DNA of 64,000 nucleotides from Paratinospora sagittata (GCA_035771175.1 CM069597.1:44450712-44514711); one strand, 5' to 3'. Numbered from the stretch's first letter, positions 35,801 through 46,960 are shown. Numbers and translations: made by a program. Notes: generated by a model from the sequence alone, not told the origin.

Positions 35801-38800
35801 TAAATCCTTAAAGAAAATAAACCTTAAAGGAAATAAATCCCACAGATTTTGCTCTTTTCCACAACACTCCCCCTCAAGCTGGTGAATAAAGGTTTACCAT
35901 TCTCAGCTTGGACACATTGCTTGAAATGCAGTATGGTTTAACCCTTTAGTGAGCACATCGGTGAGCTGATTATTGGTAGACACATATGGAGTACAGATCA
36001 ACCCACTATCAAGCTTCTCTTTAATAAAGTGTCTATCAATCTCTATATGCTTGGTTCGATCATGTTGAACTGGGTTATGGGCAATGCTAATTGCAGATTT
36101 ATTGTCACAATAGAGTCTCATATGGCCATCCCAGTGTATCTTCAAATATGTCAAAATTATATGCAACCATAATAGCTCACAAACCCCTTGTGCCATTGCT
36201 CGGAATTCTGCTTCAGCACTAGATCTGGCCACTACATTCTGCTTTTTACTTCGCCATGTCACCAAATTCCCACCAAGAAACGTACAATATCCAGTAGTTG
36301 ATCTTCTGTCAACTAGTGAACAGCATAGTCTGAATCAGTATATGCTTCAAGAACCACTCCTGTGTGTCGTTTAAATAAGATGCCCTATCCTAGAGTCCCT
36401 TTAAGATACTGTAAAACGCGATTAGCTGCTTGCAAATGAATATCTTTAGGGTTGTGCATGAACTGACTTATTACACTTACTGCATATGCAATATCATGTC
36501 TTGTGTGAGCGAGAGATAAGTCTTCCTACTAGTCTTTGATACATCTCCTTATTAATAGTCAGCGCTTCTTCAGCTTCTCCAAGCTTGTGATTAAGATCAA
36601 TAGGAGTATTCATTGGTTTGCATGCTAGCTTCCCTATTTCTTTAAGGTCTGTAATGTACTTCTGTTGAGAAATAAAGATTCCCTGTTTAGAGTGTGCCAC
36701 TTCAATCTCTAGGAAGTATTTCAATCTCCCTAGTTCCTTGATCTCAAATTCCTCGGTCAAACACTGCTTTAAATTTTGTCTCTTGTTCTTATTGTTTCCT
36801 GTCATGATGATGTCATCAACATACACTAATAGAGTTGTAACTCCCCCTGAAGTCGAGTGCTTAATAAACAAAGTGTGATCTCCTTGGCTTTGTCTATATC
36901 CCATATTTGTCATTACTTTGGCAAACCGACCAAACCATGCCCTCAGAGATTGTTTAAGTCCATACAGGGCCTTTTTCAATTTACACACTTTATCAATGGT
37001 GCCAAATCTTGGAGGCACTTCCATATAGATTTCTTCTTCTAAATCCCCATGTAAAAATGCATTCTTTACATCAAATTGTTGCAGATCCCGGTCATAATTA
37101 GCTACCAATGACAAAAGAAGTCTCACAGTATTCATTTTTGCAACCGAAGCAAATGTCTCTTGATAGTCCACACCATATGTCTGAGTATATCCTTTGGTTA
37201 CTAATCTTGCCTTGTAGCGCTCTAGGGACCCATCTGCTTTGTATTTTACTGTATAAACTCATTTGCATCCCACAGGTTTCTTTCCTGCAGGCAAGTCTAC
37301 CAACTCCCATGTCGTATTTTTCTCCAAGGCTTCCATTTCCACATTCATAGCTTGTTTCCAATTCGTATTAGATAAAGCCTCGGATAATGATGTAGGAGTC
37401 TGGATGTTGTTCAGGTTGGTAAGGAAACTCTTATGGGTGGGCGAGAACTTCTCGAAGGATACAACATGAGATAGTGGATACAAGGGATGTTTAGTGCATT
37501 CCTTTGTGCCCTTTCTAATGGCAATGGGAAGATCATTGTCAGGTTCAGAGGCTAAAAGATCATTGTTAGTTTCAAGAACTAATAAAATTTGTAAGGAGGG
37601 TTCAGGATTTGTTATCTCATTTTCAGGGATTGGTTCAAATTCTTGAACTTGCATCGGTTCAGGAGCTGCAACTTTCTTCCTTGAGTACATTTGTCCAGTC
37701 ATCCGATCCTTAGGTTCGTCATTGGGTACAGAGGGTGTAGGAGATTCGGGTTTGGTTTGTTGGAGGTTAAAGGGGCCAAAAAAATCAAAGGGGTTATCAA
37801 GAGAGTTCCGATCCTTATCTTCCATGATGACACTCTCCCCCGGAAGAGGAGGAGTGGAAAAATAGGGCTCAAGTTCACAGAAAGTGACATCGGCAGAGAC
37901 AAAGAATTTCTTTGATGGCGGATGATAGCATTTATATCCCTTTTGAGTGGAAGAGTATCCGACAAAAACACACTTGAGAGCTCTGGGGTCCAACTTCCCC
38001 CTGTTGGGTTGGTGAACATGGACAAATGATACACACCCAAATATCTTAGGTATAAGATTATTGGAGATTTTGAGCTTAGGGTAAATTTGACATAGCTTTT
38101 CCATAGGACTTTTGAAATCAAGGGTCCGGGATGGTAGGCGGTTAATAAGGTGTGTTGCAGTAAGGACAGCTTCCCCCCAATAGGACTTAGGCATAGTATT
38201 CTGAAATAAAAAGGCTCGGGTTGTATCAAGCAAGTGGCCATTTTTTCTTTCAGCAACTCCATTTTGTTGTGGGATGTGAACACAGGATGATTCATGAAGG
38301 ATCCCCTCGTTTTGAAAGTAATTGGTCAATGTTTGATTAAAATAGTCTCTAGCATTGTCATATCGAAATCTCTTGATTTTAGCACCAAACTGGGTGTGTA
38401 TCATGTTACGGAAGGTAGGGAGAATAAAGCTCACATCGAATTTTTGTTTTAATAAGAATATCCACGAGACTCTAGTACAATCATAAATAAAGGACACAAA
38501 CCATCGCGTTCCAGAAACATTAGGTATTGGAGAGGGACCCCAAATATCACTATGAATGAGATCAAAAGGATCTGAACTTCTGTTATTATTAAGTGGAAAA
38601 GATATACGTTTGTGTTTCGCAAGTTCACACACTTCACAGTGAAAATCTTCAACATTGAGAGACTTAAACAAAAAAGGAAACATGATTTTAAGGGTTCGAA
38701 AAAAAGGATGGCCAAGGCGGCGATGATGGAGCCATAACTTTTCGTTATTGGAAAATTTGTGCTCGGAGAGAAATGAAGTGTTACTCTTGATAGGATGTAC

Positions 38801-41800
38801 TGGTGTCTCAAGGTAATACAACCCGTCCTGTTCCTTAGCATGTCCAATCATCGTCCCCAAGTCCTGGTCCTGAAATGCACAGTAAGTAGGGAAGAAGGTT
38901 ACATTACAACTCAGATCATGGGTCAGTTTTTTAATAGAGATAAGATTAGTAGATAGTTTAGGAACATGAAGAACATTTCTGAATGTAAGGGTGGGGCTGA
39001 TGTGAACATCACCTATACCAGCAACTGTGGTTAAGGATTCATCAGCTGTGGCTATTTTTCGACTACTAGGACATGGGTTGTAGGTATGAAATATATCGGG
39101 GGAATTGGTCATGTGATCAGTAGCACCAGAATCTATAACCCAAGAGTTAGCAAAAGACTTATCCGAGACGTTAAATCTAATAGAAATAGGAAAGTTACCT
39201 GAATGGGCCAATGAACAGGTACCTGAGGGTTTGTCCAGTATGCCAAGCAAAGATTTCAATCTTTCAATGTCATCTTGGCTGAATCCTTCTGGCACCGGGG
39301 AGTCTGCAACTGTTTGTTCAGTAGACAGATGTGTTTGTCCACTGGTCTTCTGTTGTCCTCCTTTGTAGCCCCATTCTTTACTGGAAGTTGAAGGCTTGCC
39401 ATGAAGTTTCCAACACTTCTCCTTGGTATGTCTAGTCTTCTGACAATAAGTACACCATATATTGTCCCTATTGTCTCGATTTGAGACCTTTGATGATTCA
39501 ATGCGCGGAGTGTGTGTCTTCTGATCATTTCCCTGATTGGCAACCATAACTGAGCCTTCCATCTTCTGAGGTGTGAGCATAACACTTCTTTTGCTTTTTT
39601 CAATCTGGATAGCTGAGATAGTCTCATTCAGAGTTGGTAACTCTTTGCTGAGAGTCTGAACTCTCACTTGATCAAACTCTGCATTGAGTCCAGCCAAGAA
39701 GTCATAGACCCGATCCTTCTCAATATAGTTCTTTAAAACTACAGCATCTGCAGGGCATGTAGTCTCAATACACCTATAATGGTCAAGTTCCTGCCAGAGA
39801 TTCTTCAATACATTGGCATATTAGGTGACCGTCATGTTGCCTTGTTTTGTTGTTCCAACTTTCACTTTGATCGCATACACTTGGGCTGCATCATGGGCCT
39901 GATGTCTGATGAACGGCATCCCAAATGTCTTTGGCGGTAGTTAGAAACATGCATGTATCACTAATGTTTGCGTCATTGAATTCCATAGCCACGCCATTAT
40001 AGAAGCATCTTCGTTATCCCACGCTATAAACTTAGGATCTCCAGGTGTAGGTCCAGTGCCCAAAAGATGACTTAATTTTCCTTTGCCCTTCAGAAAAGTA
40101 CGCACCAGCTAAGACCACTTCAAATAATTCTTTCCATCAAGTATGTATGCTGCCTGAATGTTTAGTAGTTCTCCTTTCTCCGTTTTGTCAACTGCTTCTT
40201 CAGTCTGCACCGTTTCGGAAGTAACCGACATTTTTCTTTTTCCCTTTTTTTTTTTTTCTATAGGTTACAAACTCAAAAAAAGAAAAATAAAATAAAAATA
40301 AAAGAAGAATATCAGATGAAGACGAAGAAGGCAAACCAGGAGCTGCAGATGGCGATGGAGATTAGAGAGATGCAGTGATGCAGTGATGCGCAAGAGAGAT
40401 ATGTGAGAGAGATGCGCGAGAGACGACGAAGATCAGTAGCAATGTCAAAGATCAGCAATGGTGGGTTCGAGCAGCGGCGACTGAAACACAGTAGCAATAG
40501 AGACGAAGGCGTCGACGACGATTAGGATATCGGCAGTGCCGATGAGGAAGACGCAGTAGTCGATGGCGATATAGTAGCAGTGATGAAGACGTACGCACCA
40601 ATCAGCAACACGAATAATGGCGATGAAGGCCAACGAGGAAGGTTTCGACAATGAAGGCCAAAATAAAACAATTTCGACGATGAAGGTCGGAAGAAAAGAA
40701 AATTTTTCCAGTTGTACGAGGTTAAAGCTTTGATACCATGTTAAATACTAATAAAAGGCACAAAGATGTAACGTGATTCGGCTCCTAGGCCTACGTCCAT
40801 AGGAGAAAAGAGGAAATATTTTCTTATTCTTGATGATGTCTTAATGGAGGGACACCATATATATATACATATAGGGCTATGCACACATATAGCTATAATT
40901 ACAATTTTAGTAACTGCTAAATAAAACGACTACTAAAATTATCATCTTTCCTTAAAGGAAATAAATCATTAAAGGAAATAAACCTTAAAGGAAATAAATC
41001 CCACAGATTTTGCTCTTCTCCGCAACATTTATCAATCAACTTCTATTGTTAGAAGTTAGAACTACAACCCAAAAGAAGTAACCACAGTTAATTTGGCAAA
41101 GTACCGTGATTTTCTAGGGAGAAAGGGTATCAACAGCAGATTTAAGATTTCTTACTGGTGTGGAAATGAAGACCATGAGACCTTTCAGGCAAGCACGTGG
41201 AGATAGTTCGACGATTAGACCTGCTTGTGAAGTTCTAAGGAAGAACGAGTTGGTAGAAGACCATGTGTTACCTTCCAAGCAAGCAAGCTGAGTTAGTTTG
41301 ATGAGCAGACCTACATATAAACTTCTAAGGTAGGACGAGTAGGTAGAAGGCCACATGACCTTCCAAACAAGCACATGGAGGTGGTTCAACATGCAGACTT
41401 GCCTTAGAGCTTCTAAGGAATTGTTAGCAGGTAGAAGAACATGCGACTTTCCAAACAAGCACATGGCTGCAAGCAGACGAGTTGAACTCGCGCGTCAATG
41501 CTCCAGTAAAAGGCGGACAAGATATAAAAAGTTGTAGGACTCTTAACCAAAACGATGGTGACGTGGTGCACGCATGATAAAGACACTAACTAATTCAACA
41601 ATCGCGCCATATGAACGTGGAAAGTTTTGGAAGCTTAGTACGATCTTGGACTACGTAATTACAATGAAATACCTGCCAAATGATTAGGAGACAACGTAAT
41701 GCCCCTTTATGGTCCTAAGAAGCAGGTGTCAACAAATACTAGTGGTCCCCTCAAGCCCCAGAGGCCTATATATCCACTCGATTTGGCCAGATAAAAGGTA

Positions 41801-44095
41801 TGAGAAAACTTACCTTCAAAATTAATGATTTGCAATTCTACCAATCACCAACTTAAACATCAAAGTGGATTTGACAGGCACGACATCAATGTCCTAGATC
41901 TATCTTAGGTGCTTTTTCTGTGAAAGTTGCAGGTTAAGCAAGGAAGAAGATCTAGAGGGTCCACTATTGGTTTGGGAATTCCCATAAACACTCACTAACT
42001 TTAATGGTATTAATAGCATGCATCATTTGAAGCATGTGGCCCTGTCCATTGGAATCATTTTTGTAACAAACCCTTCACCACCTAATATTGTATGACTGTG
42101 GGCACTCCGCCCAATTTTGTTTCCTTACAATTCCAACTCTTAGAGTAGGCCTCAATAGTTTTCACAACGAGTCTCATAAATGACTTGCAAATTGCTCCTT
42201 TTTTAGTGACATAGAACAATCATAGTTACCATAACCCATTCTTCACTTGAACATTGGAAATCCTCTTCTTCTTCTTCTTTTTTTGGGGCCCCAATTCTAT
42301 TGGCTAGAACCACGTAAATTTAGTTACTAAAAGTATATGATATTTTATTTGATAACAACCGAGTCCTTGAACAATTTCAGAAAAAAAAAACAAAAAACAC
42401 AATATCAATTTATAAAGCAACCTTGCATTTGATTAATGCCTAAACCTTGTCACTCTAAGGATCACAAAGGGGATGTTAGGTGGCTTATAATGTTATAGCA
42501 CCTCCCCAGGTGACTTTCCAGGTGACCAAGCCCAAAAAATCCTATGTAATGCTCTGACATATATGGTTTAAACATTGACATTAAAAAGGAAAGCAACAGC
42601 CAAACGTGACTTTATCTTATTGGAATATAGCAATCCCTCAAAATTCAATAAGACCAAGCCCAAAAATTCCTTCGTAATGCCTTGACTGGTAGGCTTAGAC
42701 ACACTACAACAAAGAACGGAAAGAAATCACTAAATGCAATCTAATCTCCTTGAAACATGTCGAATCTTTCACAAGTCAGCAATTCCACAAACATCCTTGG
42801 GATATCCCCACTAAGCTCATCAAGCAAATATTGTTTCAAATTGATGAAGCAAAAAGGCAGTGAAGTCAAAATTAATAGAACATATAACAAGAAGCAAAGA
42901 GTTCGAAGAGCAGAAAGCAAAATGACTTTGACAAAGAACACTAAAGATGTGCCTTTCTTGCACTTCGCCTTCACCTATGTACATTGGCTTGAACTCAAGC
43001 TAACAAGGACTTGAGACCCAGCAAAAGAGCAACCATTAACTAGATTTCCCATCAACTTAGATACTCTTCCATATTGGCCCACCATTCTTTAGCCTCGAAA
43101 AATACGAGCACCTTTACCAATTCAACTGAGACAAAGACCACATAATGTCAAACTTAGCACTTAATGGAGTTGCATAAAGCTCAACATCATACATCCTTCC
43201 CAAATCATGGCTTTCATCGAAATTGTCTGCATTTGCACGTCCTTCTACTACACAGACTTGAAGAGCTAGAACACTTATTTGCTTTCCAAATTCCTTATCA
43301 AACCCTCAACCCACAATTAAACACTTCTGTACATGAACTATTCGTTCCTTCAATACGTATAGCTTCCTATGAATAACTTTTTTTCAAATCCAATTAATTT
43401 CTAATTCTGTCATCAATGGGATTTAGATTTAAAGACAATCCTACTTGAAAAATCTAGTACTAACCTATTTGTTGACATCTCAAGTTGAATATGCAGCTGC
43501 AAAGGAATTGGTATATTGTTGTAATTTATTTTTATTCGTATAAACTAGTTATTGCAATGATAACCCCAACTTGAAGCAAGCAAATGTAAAAAAATTAGGA
43601 GCATAAAAAGCAATTCAAAGAAACTATATCAGCAGGGTAGATGAATGTAAGATCTCACATGTTGGGATCTTCAACCATAACAGCAGTCTCTTGAGCAAAT
43701 GTATCCTGCAATACCAACTCCTCCTTCTCCCCATCTCCTTCATTCTTGTCACTTAGCTTTACTGCAACACCAACTGTTCGCAAAGAGGGGACAGCAGGGA
43801 TTCCTGACTTTCTCTCCCTTTGTTTTTGAAGGAATTTAACCTCTTCTAGTGCCAATCTTGGAATGCAAATCCCATTCCACAAAGACGAACACAAAAGAGG
43901 AAAACAATAACAATGATAAATTGATAATCAGAACTTGAAAGGCTAGTGGCAGTAATCAAATAAATTGAGAAACCAAACATAAGAAGTGAATAAAAAATGC
44001 AAGTTTTTGGAAAAGCAATACCTACTCTCTTCTTCCCCATCAGACTCATTTACTTTCTCATCTTCTTCAAAAGTTCTCTTTCTGATATTTCTCAT
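29808..44095 (-). CDS. CSU2: C9orf78/Hep_59 (TLS1) family splicing-associated protein, six exons, intact
   Basis: Exons (minus): 44095-44022, 43856-43659, 34311-34188, 30695-30622, 30309-30152, 29983-29808 (stop TAG 29810-29808). All introns are GT...AG, and the spliced length of 804 bp gives 267 residues without a stop. Start [14 protein letters not shown] at 44095 was chosen because the basic RKRTF start is conserved. Exon 2 has [20 protein letters not shown] and [20 protein letters not shown]. Exon 3 has [14 protein letters not shown] and [13 protein letters not shown]. Exon 4 has [20 protein letters not shown]. Exon 5 has [20 protein letters not shown] and [20 protein letters not shown]. 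Exon 6 has HPELYKDR and the C-terminus [20 protein letters not shown]. Family members are nuclear, spliceosome-linked proteins of about 270-290 residues; the Arabidopsis member (CSU2) is also reported to restrain COP1. Charged coiled-coil regions dominate. Introns of about 9.3 kb and 3.5 kb are packed with transposons, yet no exon is damaged. The symbol follows the Arabidopsis orthologue from memory. Confidence 0.9.
31046..31740 (-). mobile_element. 5'-truncated LINE with target-site duplication
   Basis: On the minus strand it reads [13 protein letters not shown], then NMCLSPN and [12 protein letters not shown] (zinc-finger-like RVT C-terminal motif with CxxC...H/C pattern), then a [16 protein letters not shown] tail and [14 protein letters not shown]. 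The element ends in a poly(A), seen as 15 T from 31056 on the plus strand. A 10-bp direct repeat TGGGCTCAAG lies at 31046-31055 and 31731-31740, right at both ends, so the 675-bp insertion is delimited. It sits in the fourth-from-start to third exon gap (intron 3) of the C9orf78 homologue, antisense to neither exon. Frameshifts and stops make it non-functional. Confidence 0.8.
32060..33098 (+). mobile_element. LINE 3' part, plus strand, carrying a SINE
   Basis: The plus strand reads [20 protein letters not shown], then [19 protein letters not shown], the zinc-finger-like C-terminal domain of plant L1 LINEs. In broken frames it continues through a stretch ending [17 protein letters not shown] to [17 protein letters not shown]. 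The 3' region contains AATAAAATATTGTTTTG and ends in seven A at 33092-33098. The SINE at 32741-32947 splits it. The 5' border is approximate. It lies in the same intron as the minus-strand LINE at 31046-31740 but is a different insertion. Confidence 0.65.
32728..32960 (-). mobile_element. tRNA-derived SINE with 13-bp target duplication
   Basis: The body is 32741-32947, minus orientation, with its poly(A) tail seen as about 24 T at 32741-32764. The 13-bp direct repeat GTTAGTTGTATTC lies at 32728-32740 and 32948-32960, exactly flanking it. On the minus strand the head has an A-box-like TTGGTCAAGTGG (32934-32923) and a B-box-like GTTCAAAACC (32888-32879), spaced as in tRNA genes. Such heads drive Pol III transcription. 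The family was not named. The insertion is inside a LINE, so it is the younger of the two. Confidence 0.85.
33099..34187. other. Intron sequence of the C9orf78 homologue, nothing recognised
   Basis: AT-rich intron DNA between the LINE end and exon 3. No gene or repeat was recognised. Confidence 0.5.
34330..34825 (-). other. Nuclear copy of plastid DNA: rpl2 piece joined to trnV-UAC piece
   Basis: Minus strand, about 34820-34690, reads [20 protein letters not shown] and GDGEKRYIL, which is the plastid ribosomal protein L2 segment that in plastids reads ...[20 protein letters not shown]. Directly after it, 34688-34651 reads GGGTTACAGCTCAATTAGGT, AGAGCACCTCGTGTAC. This is close to the 5' exon of plastid trnV-UAC (AGGGCTATAGCTCAGTTAGG, TAGAGCACCTCGTTTACAC). 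The following AT-rich sequence down to about 34330, with GGGGAGCCCGTCAC, is probably the trnV intron, but I cannot confirm its full extent. In plastids rpl2 and trnV-UAC are far apart, so the insertion is chimeric. It lies in intron 2 of the C9orf78 homologue, just upstream of exon 3. Confidence 0.65.
35082..35126 (+). repeat. Au-type SINE, 3' end
   Basis: CCATGTAGCTGACCCCATAT, AGTTGGGAAAAGGTTGTTGA. It is the second Au SINE 3' end in the window (the first at 6752-6841). The head is not recognisable upstream. Confidence 0.6.
35578..35866 (-). repeat. 3' LTR of the copia element
   Basis: 289 bp with TG...CA ends. The adjacent internal sequence reads CTTGAGGGGGAG on the minus strand, the polypurine tract. 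Confidence 0.95.
35903..40231 (-). pseudogene. Copia gag-pol polyprotein, interrupted
   Basis: Order on the minus strand is that of Ty1/copia. Gag starts [14 protein letters not shown] at 40231. The CCHC zinc knuckle is [14 protein letters not shown]. The protease has [11 protein letters not shown]. The GAG-pre-integrase has [11 protein letters not shown]. The integrase has H-C-C residues ([11 protein letters not shown]), [10 protein letters not shown] and [12 protein letters not shown] has [16 protein letters not shown] and LVYVDDIIM. RNase H has [12 protein letters not shown] and [12 protein letters not shown]. Damage: a TAA stop in gag at 39833-39831, TGA in place of a Trp codon at 37261-37259 (start of RT), a frameshift near 36510, and further stops between about 36490 and 36270. 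The integrase core GGGEF-type motif is replaced ([10 protein letters not shown]). It cannot make an intact polyprotein. Length is about 1,440 codons, normal for the family. Confidence 0.95.
40739..41027 (-). repeat. 5' LTR of the copia element
   Basis: 289 bp with TG...CA ends. The primer-binding site TGGTATCAAAGC lies immediately inside, at 40738-40727 on the minus strand, with zero spacing. Confidence 0.95.
41178..41480 (+). repeat. Tandem repeat of 88-90 bp, about 3.4 units, intronic
   Basis: Units start at AGACCTGCTTG (41217), AGACCTACATA (41307) and AGACTTGCCTT (41395), with a partial unit before. Shared pieces are TTCTAAGG, GGTAGAAG, ACCTTCCAA and CAAGCACATGG. The array lies in intron 2 of the C9orf78 homologue between the copia element and exon 2. 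Function unknown. Confidence 0.75.
41481..43658. other. Intron 2 sequence, no gene recognised
   Basis: AT-rich DNA. A minus-strand stretch at 42860-42760 ([17 protein letters not shown]) vaguely resembles a leucine-rich repeat but is too short to call. A short inexact repeat (CCAAGCCCAAAAA and ATTCCTTCGTAATGC / AATCCTATGTAATGC) occurs at about 42525 and 42655. Confidence 0.4.
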
Positions 44096-44288
44096 TGGAG
44101 TTGTGGAGGTAGTGATCAAGAACACTGATATTCTATGATAAATGATTTAGAAACTAGTGAGCCGAGCAAACACCATTGAGTCACAAGATATATCTTCAGC
44201 AAATTCTCAATGAATGTTACACTTGCAATATAAGTATTCAAAGCATCAGGAAGAAAGGATTGACAGGTGGAGTTTAGGCTCTTAGATT

Positions 44289-44314
44289 TAAAATAATAAT
44301 AATAATAATAATAA
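44289..44314. repeat. AAT trinucleotide microsatellite
   Basis: Seven to eight perfect AAT units lie about 200 bp upstream of exon 1 of the C9orf78 homologue, inside its probable 5' UTR intron. Confidence 0.85.
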
Positions 44315-46060
44315 ACGAGAGAATAATAAGCATGTATTCTCTCCTGTCCCCCTTTCTCTTTTTTAACTTTGAATTTGGATCAACCATTCTTTTTTTAGTA
44401 TGGTGAAGAAGAAAGATGAGAGAAATAGCTACAATATTATGTTCCAAGCTTACACCAGGGACAGCTACAACACTTCTTTTTAACCCTACTTTCTTTATTT
44501 GTTTTCTAAATTCACAACTCTTTTTATCTTGGCTAAATGAGGGTTAAAAAGTCTTATTTACAACATATTTATTGTTTGATGTATGTGAGCATGTGACATT
44601 CTGACTTTCTACTTTCAAGTTAGGTATGTAGCGATATCAAAGAAAAGTTGATGGATAAAGTGCCAATCAGCTAATGAAAATAATATATAAAAAATGAAGA
44701 GATGACCCACAGCCAGGTGTGGAATGAGAGGGCAGCTAGATGGGCAGTTTAGTTACAACCACCTCCAGCTGAAGCATTTGAAAATTCAAAGAGATACCTT
44801 GGTAAACAATGTTATACCCACCATCAACATTTGAGAATTTGGAAATCTACCTTGATGGGCTAAACATCTGAAAGATTGTTTAGTTTGTTGTTATTATTGT
44901 AGTTGTTGTTTATAAGAAGGAAATTGATCTATATTTAAGATTGAGTTCTCATTCCACTTCTAACATATTATTATTGTTGATAAGTATAACTCTATATTGT
45001 TGACGCACTGATTTTTTTCCCTCATTCTCATTGATGTTTTGGCGTCTACATATAATATAACACAGAAATACCTTTCATAACTGAGTGTTGTTAATATAAA
45101 CTAAAGTTGTTGAGCTTTTGTACATGTTTTCATAGTATGGAATTATATGGAAATAGATGGAAGCAATGGATCATCGTGGATGGTACACCAAAACATGTCG
45201 ATTATTTTATTCCATATTTATCAGATGTAGACTTGCTAAATGCTAGAAATACAATGAAGGTTCTTAAATGTTATTGTCTCTTTCTTTTGAAATATATATA
45301 TAAAGTTTTCATAAGAAATATGAATTGAAAGTTTTAAAACTCTGCTGTTTATTTCATTTTAGAATTGGTTATCAGAACTTTGATAGTTGATAATATTCAA
45401 AAAGTATCAAGGTTTTGATTCAATCAAGAGACGGATTATGGTTGTGAACATGGCATCAAGTTATTAAGTTGGAACTTGAACCATATATTTAATTCAGGGG
45501 GCTAATTAACAGTCTGTATCGCCTAGGCTAGGCATTCCCTCGGCAATACTGTCTTAAACCATCCAATTCAAGCAACACCCACCAGTTATAGAGTTCTAGC
45601 TAAACATCTTCTAAGTGGCTGGAAAACAATATTAACGCCTCTCCAGTATGGATTTCCGCTTCCATAAAGCATAAAACTTACTTCACATCTTTTCAACCAT
45701 AACACCAAAAGACGGATAAAAATTAAGAATATTTAAGACCCTCAAACCATAGAGCAGAAATGTCCTCCACTTAGATATTTATGCTAATTAGTTGAAAGAA
45801 ATATATCATATGAAGAAGTATATAAAACGGAAGTCTCAATTACATAGAATAACTACGCATATTCGGAAAATCAAGACATGCCCTAATAATATCAGGCCCA
45901 ATAGGAAAACACAATAAAACTTCATAACATTGTTAGTCAAAGTTCCAAAATCAAAACTCTTGGTTGCTCGTTCAGATTCATTACATGTAAAATTCAAGTA
46001 AAAAATAAGAGAGAGATCAAGGACAGAGAAATATGTAGGAAGACTGTAGAAAGGCTTGAC
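44315..46060. other. Probable 5' UTR intron of the C9orf78 homologue
   Basis: AT-rich sequence without recognised genes. A plus-strand open frame at 45107-45328 (IIVDGTPKHVDYFIPYLSDV) shows no similarity I can place, and is left uncalled. The stretch would be an intron if the exon proposed at 46065-46330 is real. Confidence 0.4.
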
Positions 46061-46064
46061 CGAA

Positions 46065-46330
46065 CCTTTCGTGATAGCTTCGAGCTCAACTCAGATGGGA
46101 CGAGCTGCCTCGAGGCTTTTGTATCTGTTCTTAGCAGCGGCGTTGTGAGGTTACTGCAGAAAATCAATAGCTCCCATCACTTGGACTAGGATTCGCCTCC
46201 TCCCAGTTCCTATTCTCTCCTTTTCTTTTCTTTTTTCCAGTTTTATTAGCCTCTCCCTCTTCCTTCGATGGTCGTCACCCGGTCCTTCCTCTTTCGTACT
46301 TCTGGCTTCTGCTAGACCTTCTCTTTGTTT
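46065..46330 (-). promoter_or_regulatory. Likely 5' UTR exon and core promoter of the C9orf78 homologue
   Basis: A GC-richer island in AT-rich DNA. Read on the minus strand it has pyrimidine/purine-balanced leader-like sequence with CTCGAGGCAGCTCGTCCCAT, and ends in a good donor context GAAAG|GTTCGGTC near 46065. A 5' leader exon spliced to the ATG exon (44095) through an intron of about 1.9 kb is a common plant gene layout. An acceptor such as TCATAG exists near 44140. No clear TATA box was seen. Inferred from composition and splice signals only. Confidence 0.4.
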
Positions 46331-46374
46331 TTGGTTTGAGGGAGCACTTGGTTTGCTTCAGCGAGGGTTGTAAC

Positions 46375-46960
46375 AGGTCGGCTTGGTTGAAGCCAAATCT
46401 CAGTTCACTCCAAATTAGTTCGGTTGAAAAAATTACGATTTAACTCAAATTAAACCACCCTTCAATTCAATTTAAATTAGTTTAGATTAAATTGAATTAA
46501 TTATTCGTTAAGAATCTTAAAGTGAGTTGAATTATACTTATAAATTTTACTTACAAATTTTATATTTACAAATTTTATGTTAAAAGACATCAAATATATA
46601 ATATTTCAATCAAATACAATTATATATAAATGACAATAATTTTAAATTAATCATAAATATCAAAATATTTTAAATAAATCACATTTATCAACTATTATAT
46701 CACAATATGACAAATATAAATATCATATTACAATATGACAAATATAAATTAAGAAGAGTTTCGTCAAAAAAATTTTAAAAGAGTTTTATTACAACCACAA
46801 ATATAAATTCAAAATAGTTCAAAGTAGCATTAAGTTATAAATAACGCAAACCAACCTAAATTAATTCAGGTTGAAATTTTTCTACTCAATCCAACCCAAA
46901 CACTTAACCAACCCATCGGGTTTAATTTGATTCAGTCGAGTTGGCTTATACCCCTACTGA
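46375..46960. repeat. AT-rich repeat of hAT-MITE character
   Basis: The left end region is TTGTAACAGGTCGGCTTGG and the right end is GAGTTGGCTTATACCCCTA. The interior is almost pure A/T with scattered AACCCAACC motifs. The right end read inward, TAGGGGTATAAGCCAACTCG, is partly inverted-repeat related to the left end (GTCGGCTTGG). The TAGGGGTRT terminus is common in plant hAT-type MITEs. No target duplication was identified. Confidence 0.35.

Larger units (their letters stand above)
35573..41032 (-). mobile_element. Complete but inactive Ty1/copia LTR retrotransposon with TTTAT target duplication
   Basis: Element 35578-41027, 5,450 bp, with the 5-bp repeat TTTAT at 35573-35577 and 41028-41032. 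LTRs are 35578-35866 and 40739-41027 (289 bp each), both starting TGTTAAATACTAATAAAAG and ending ...CAACA. I count about 18 differences by eye, which at usual plant substitution rates would be of the order of 2-3 million years. The primer-binding site is next to the right (5') LTR, with TGGTATCAAAGC on the minus strand matching the initiator Met tRNA end. The polypurine tract is next to the left (3') LTR. It sits in intron 2 of the C9orf78 homologue, in the same orientation as that gene. Confidence 0.95.

Noticed and set aside
42741..42974. Possible leucine-rich-repeat receptor fragment ([10 protein letters not shown]) on the minus strand
   Set aside because: A single LRR-like match of about 20 residues with no second repeat; too weak to call.
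45107..45328. Plus-strand open frame with IIVDGTPKHVDYF
   Set aside because: No family recognised, short, inside a probable intron; compatible with chance.
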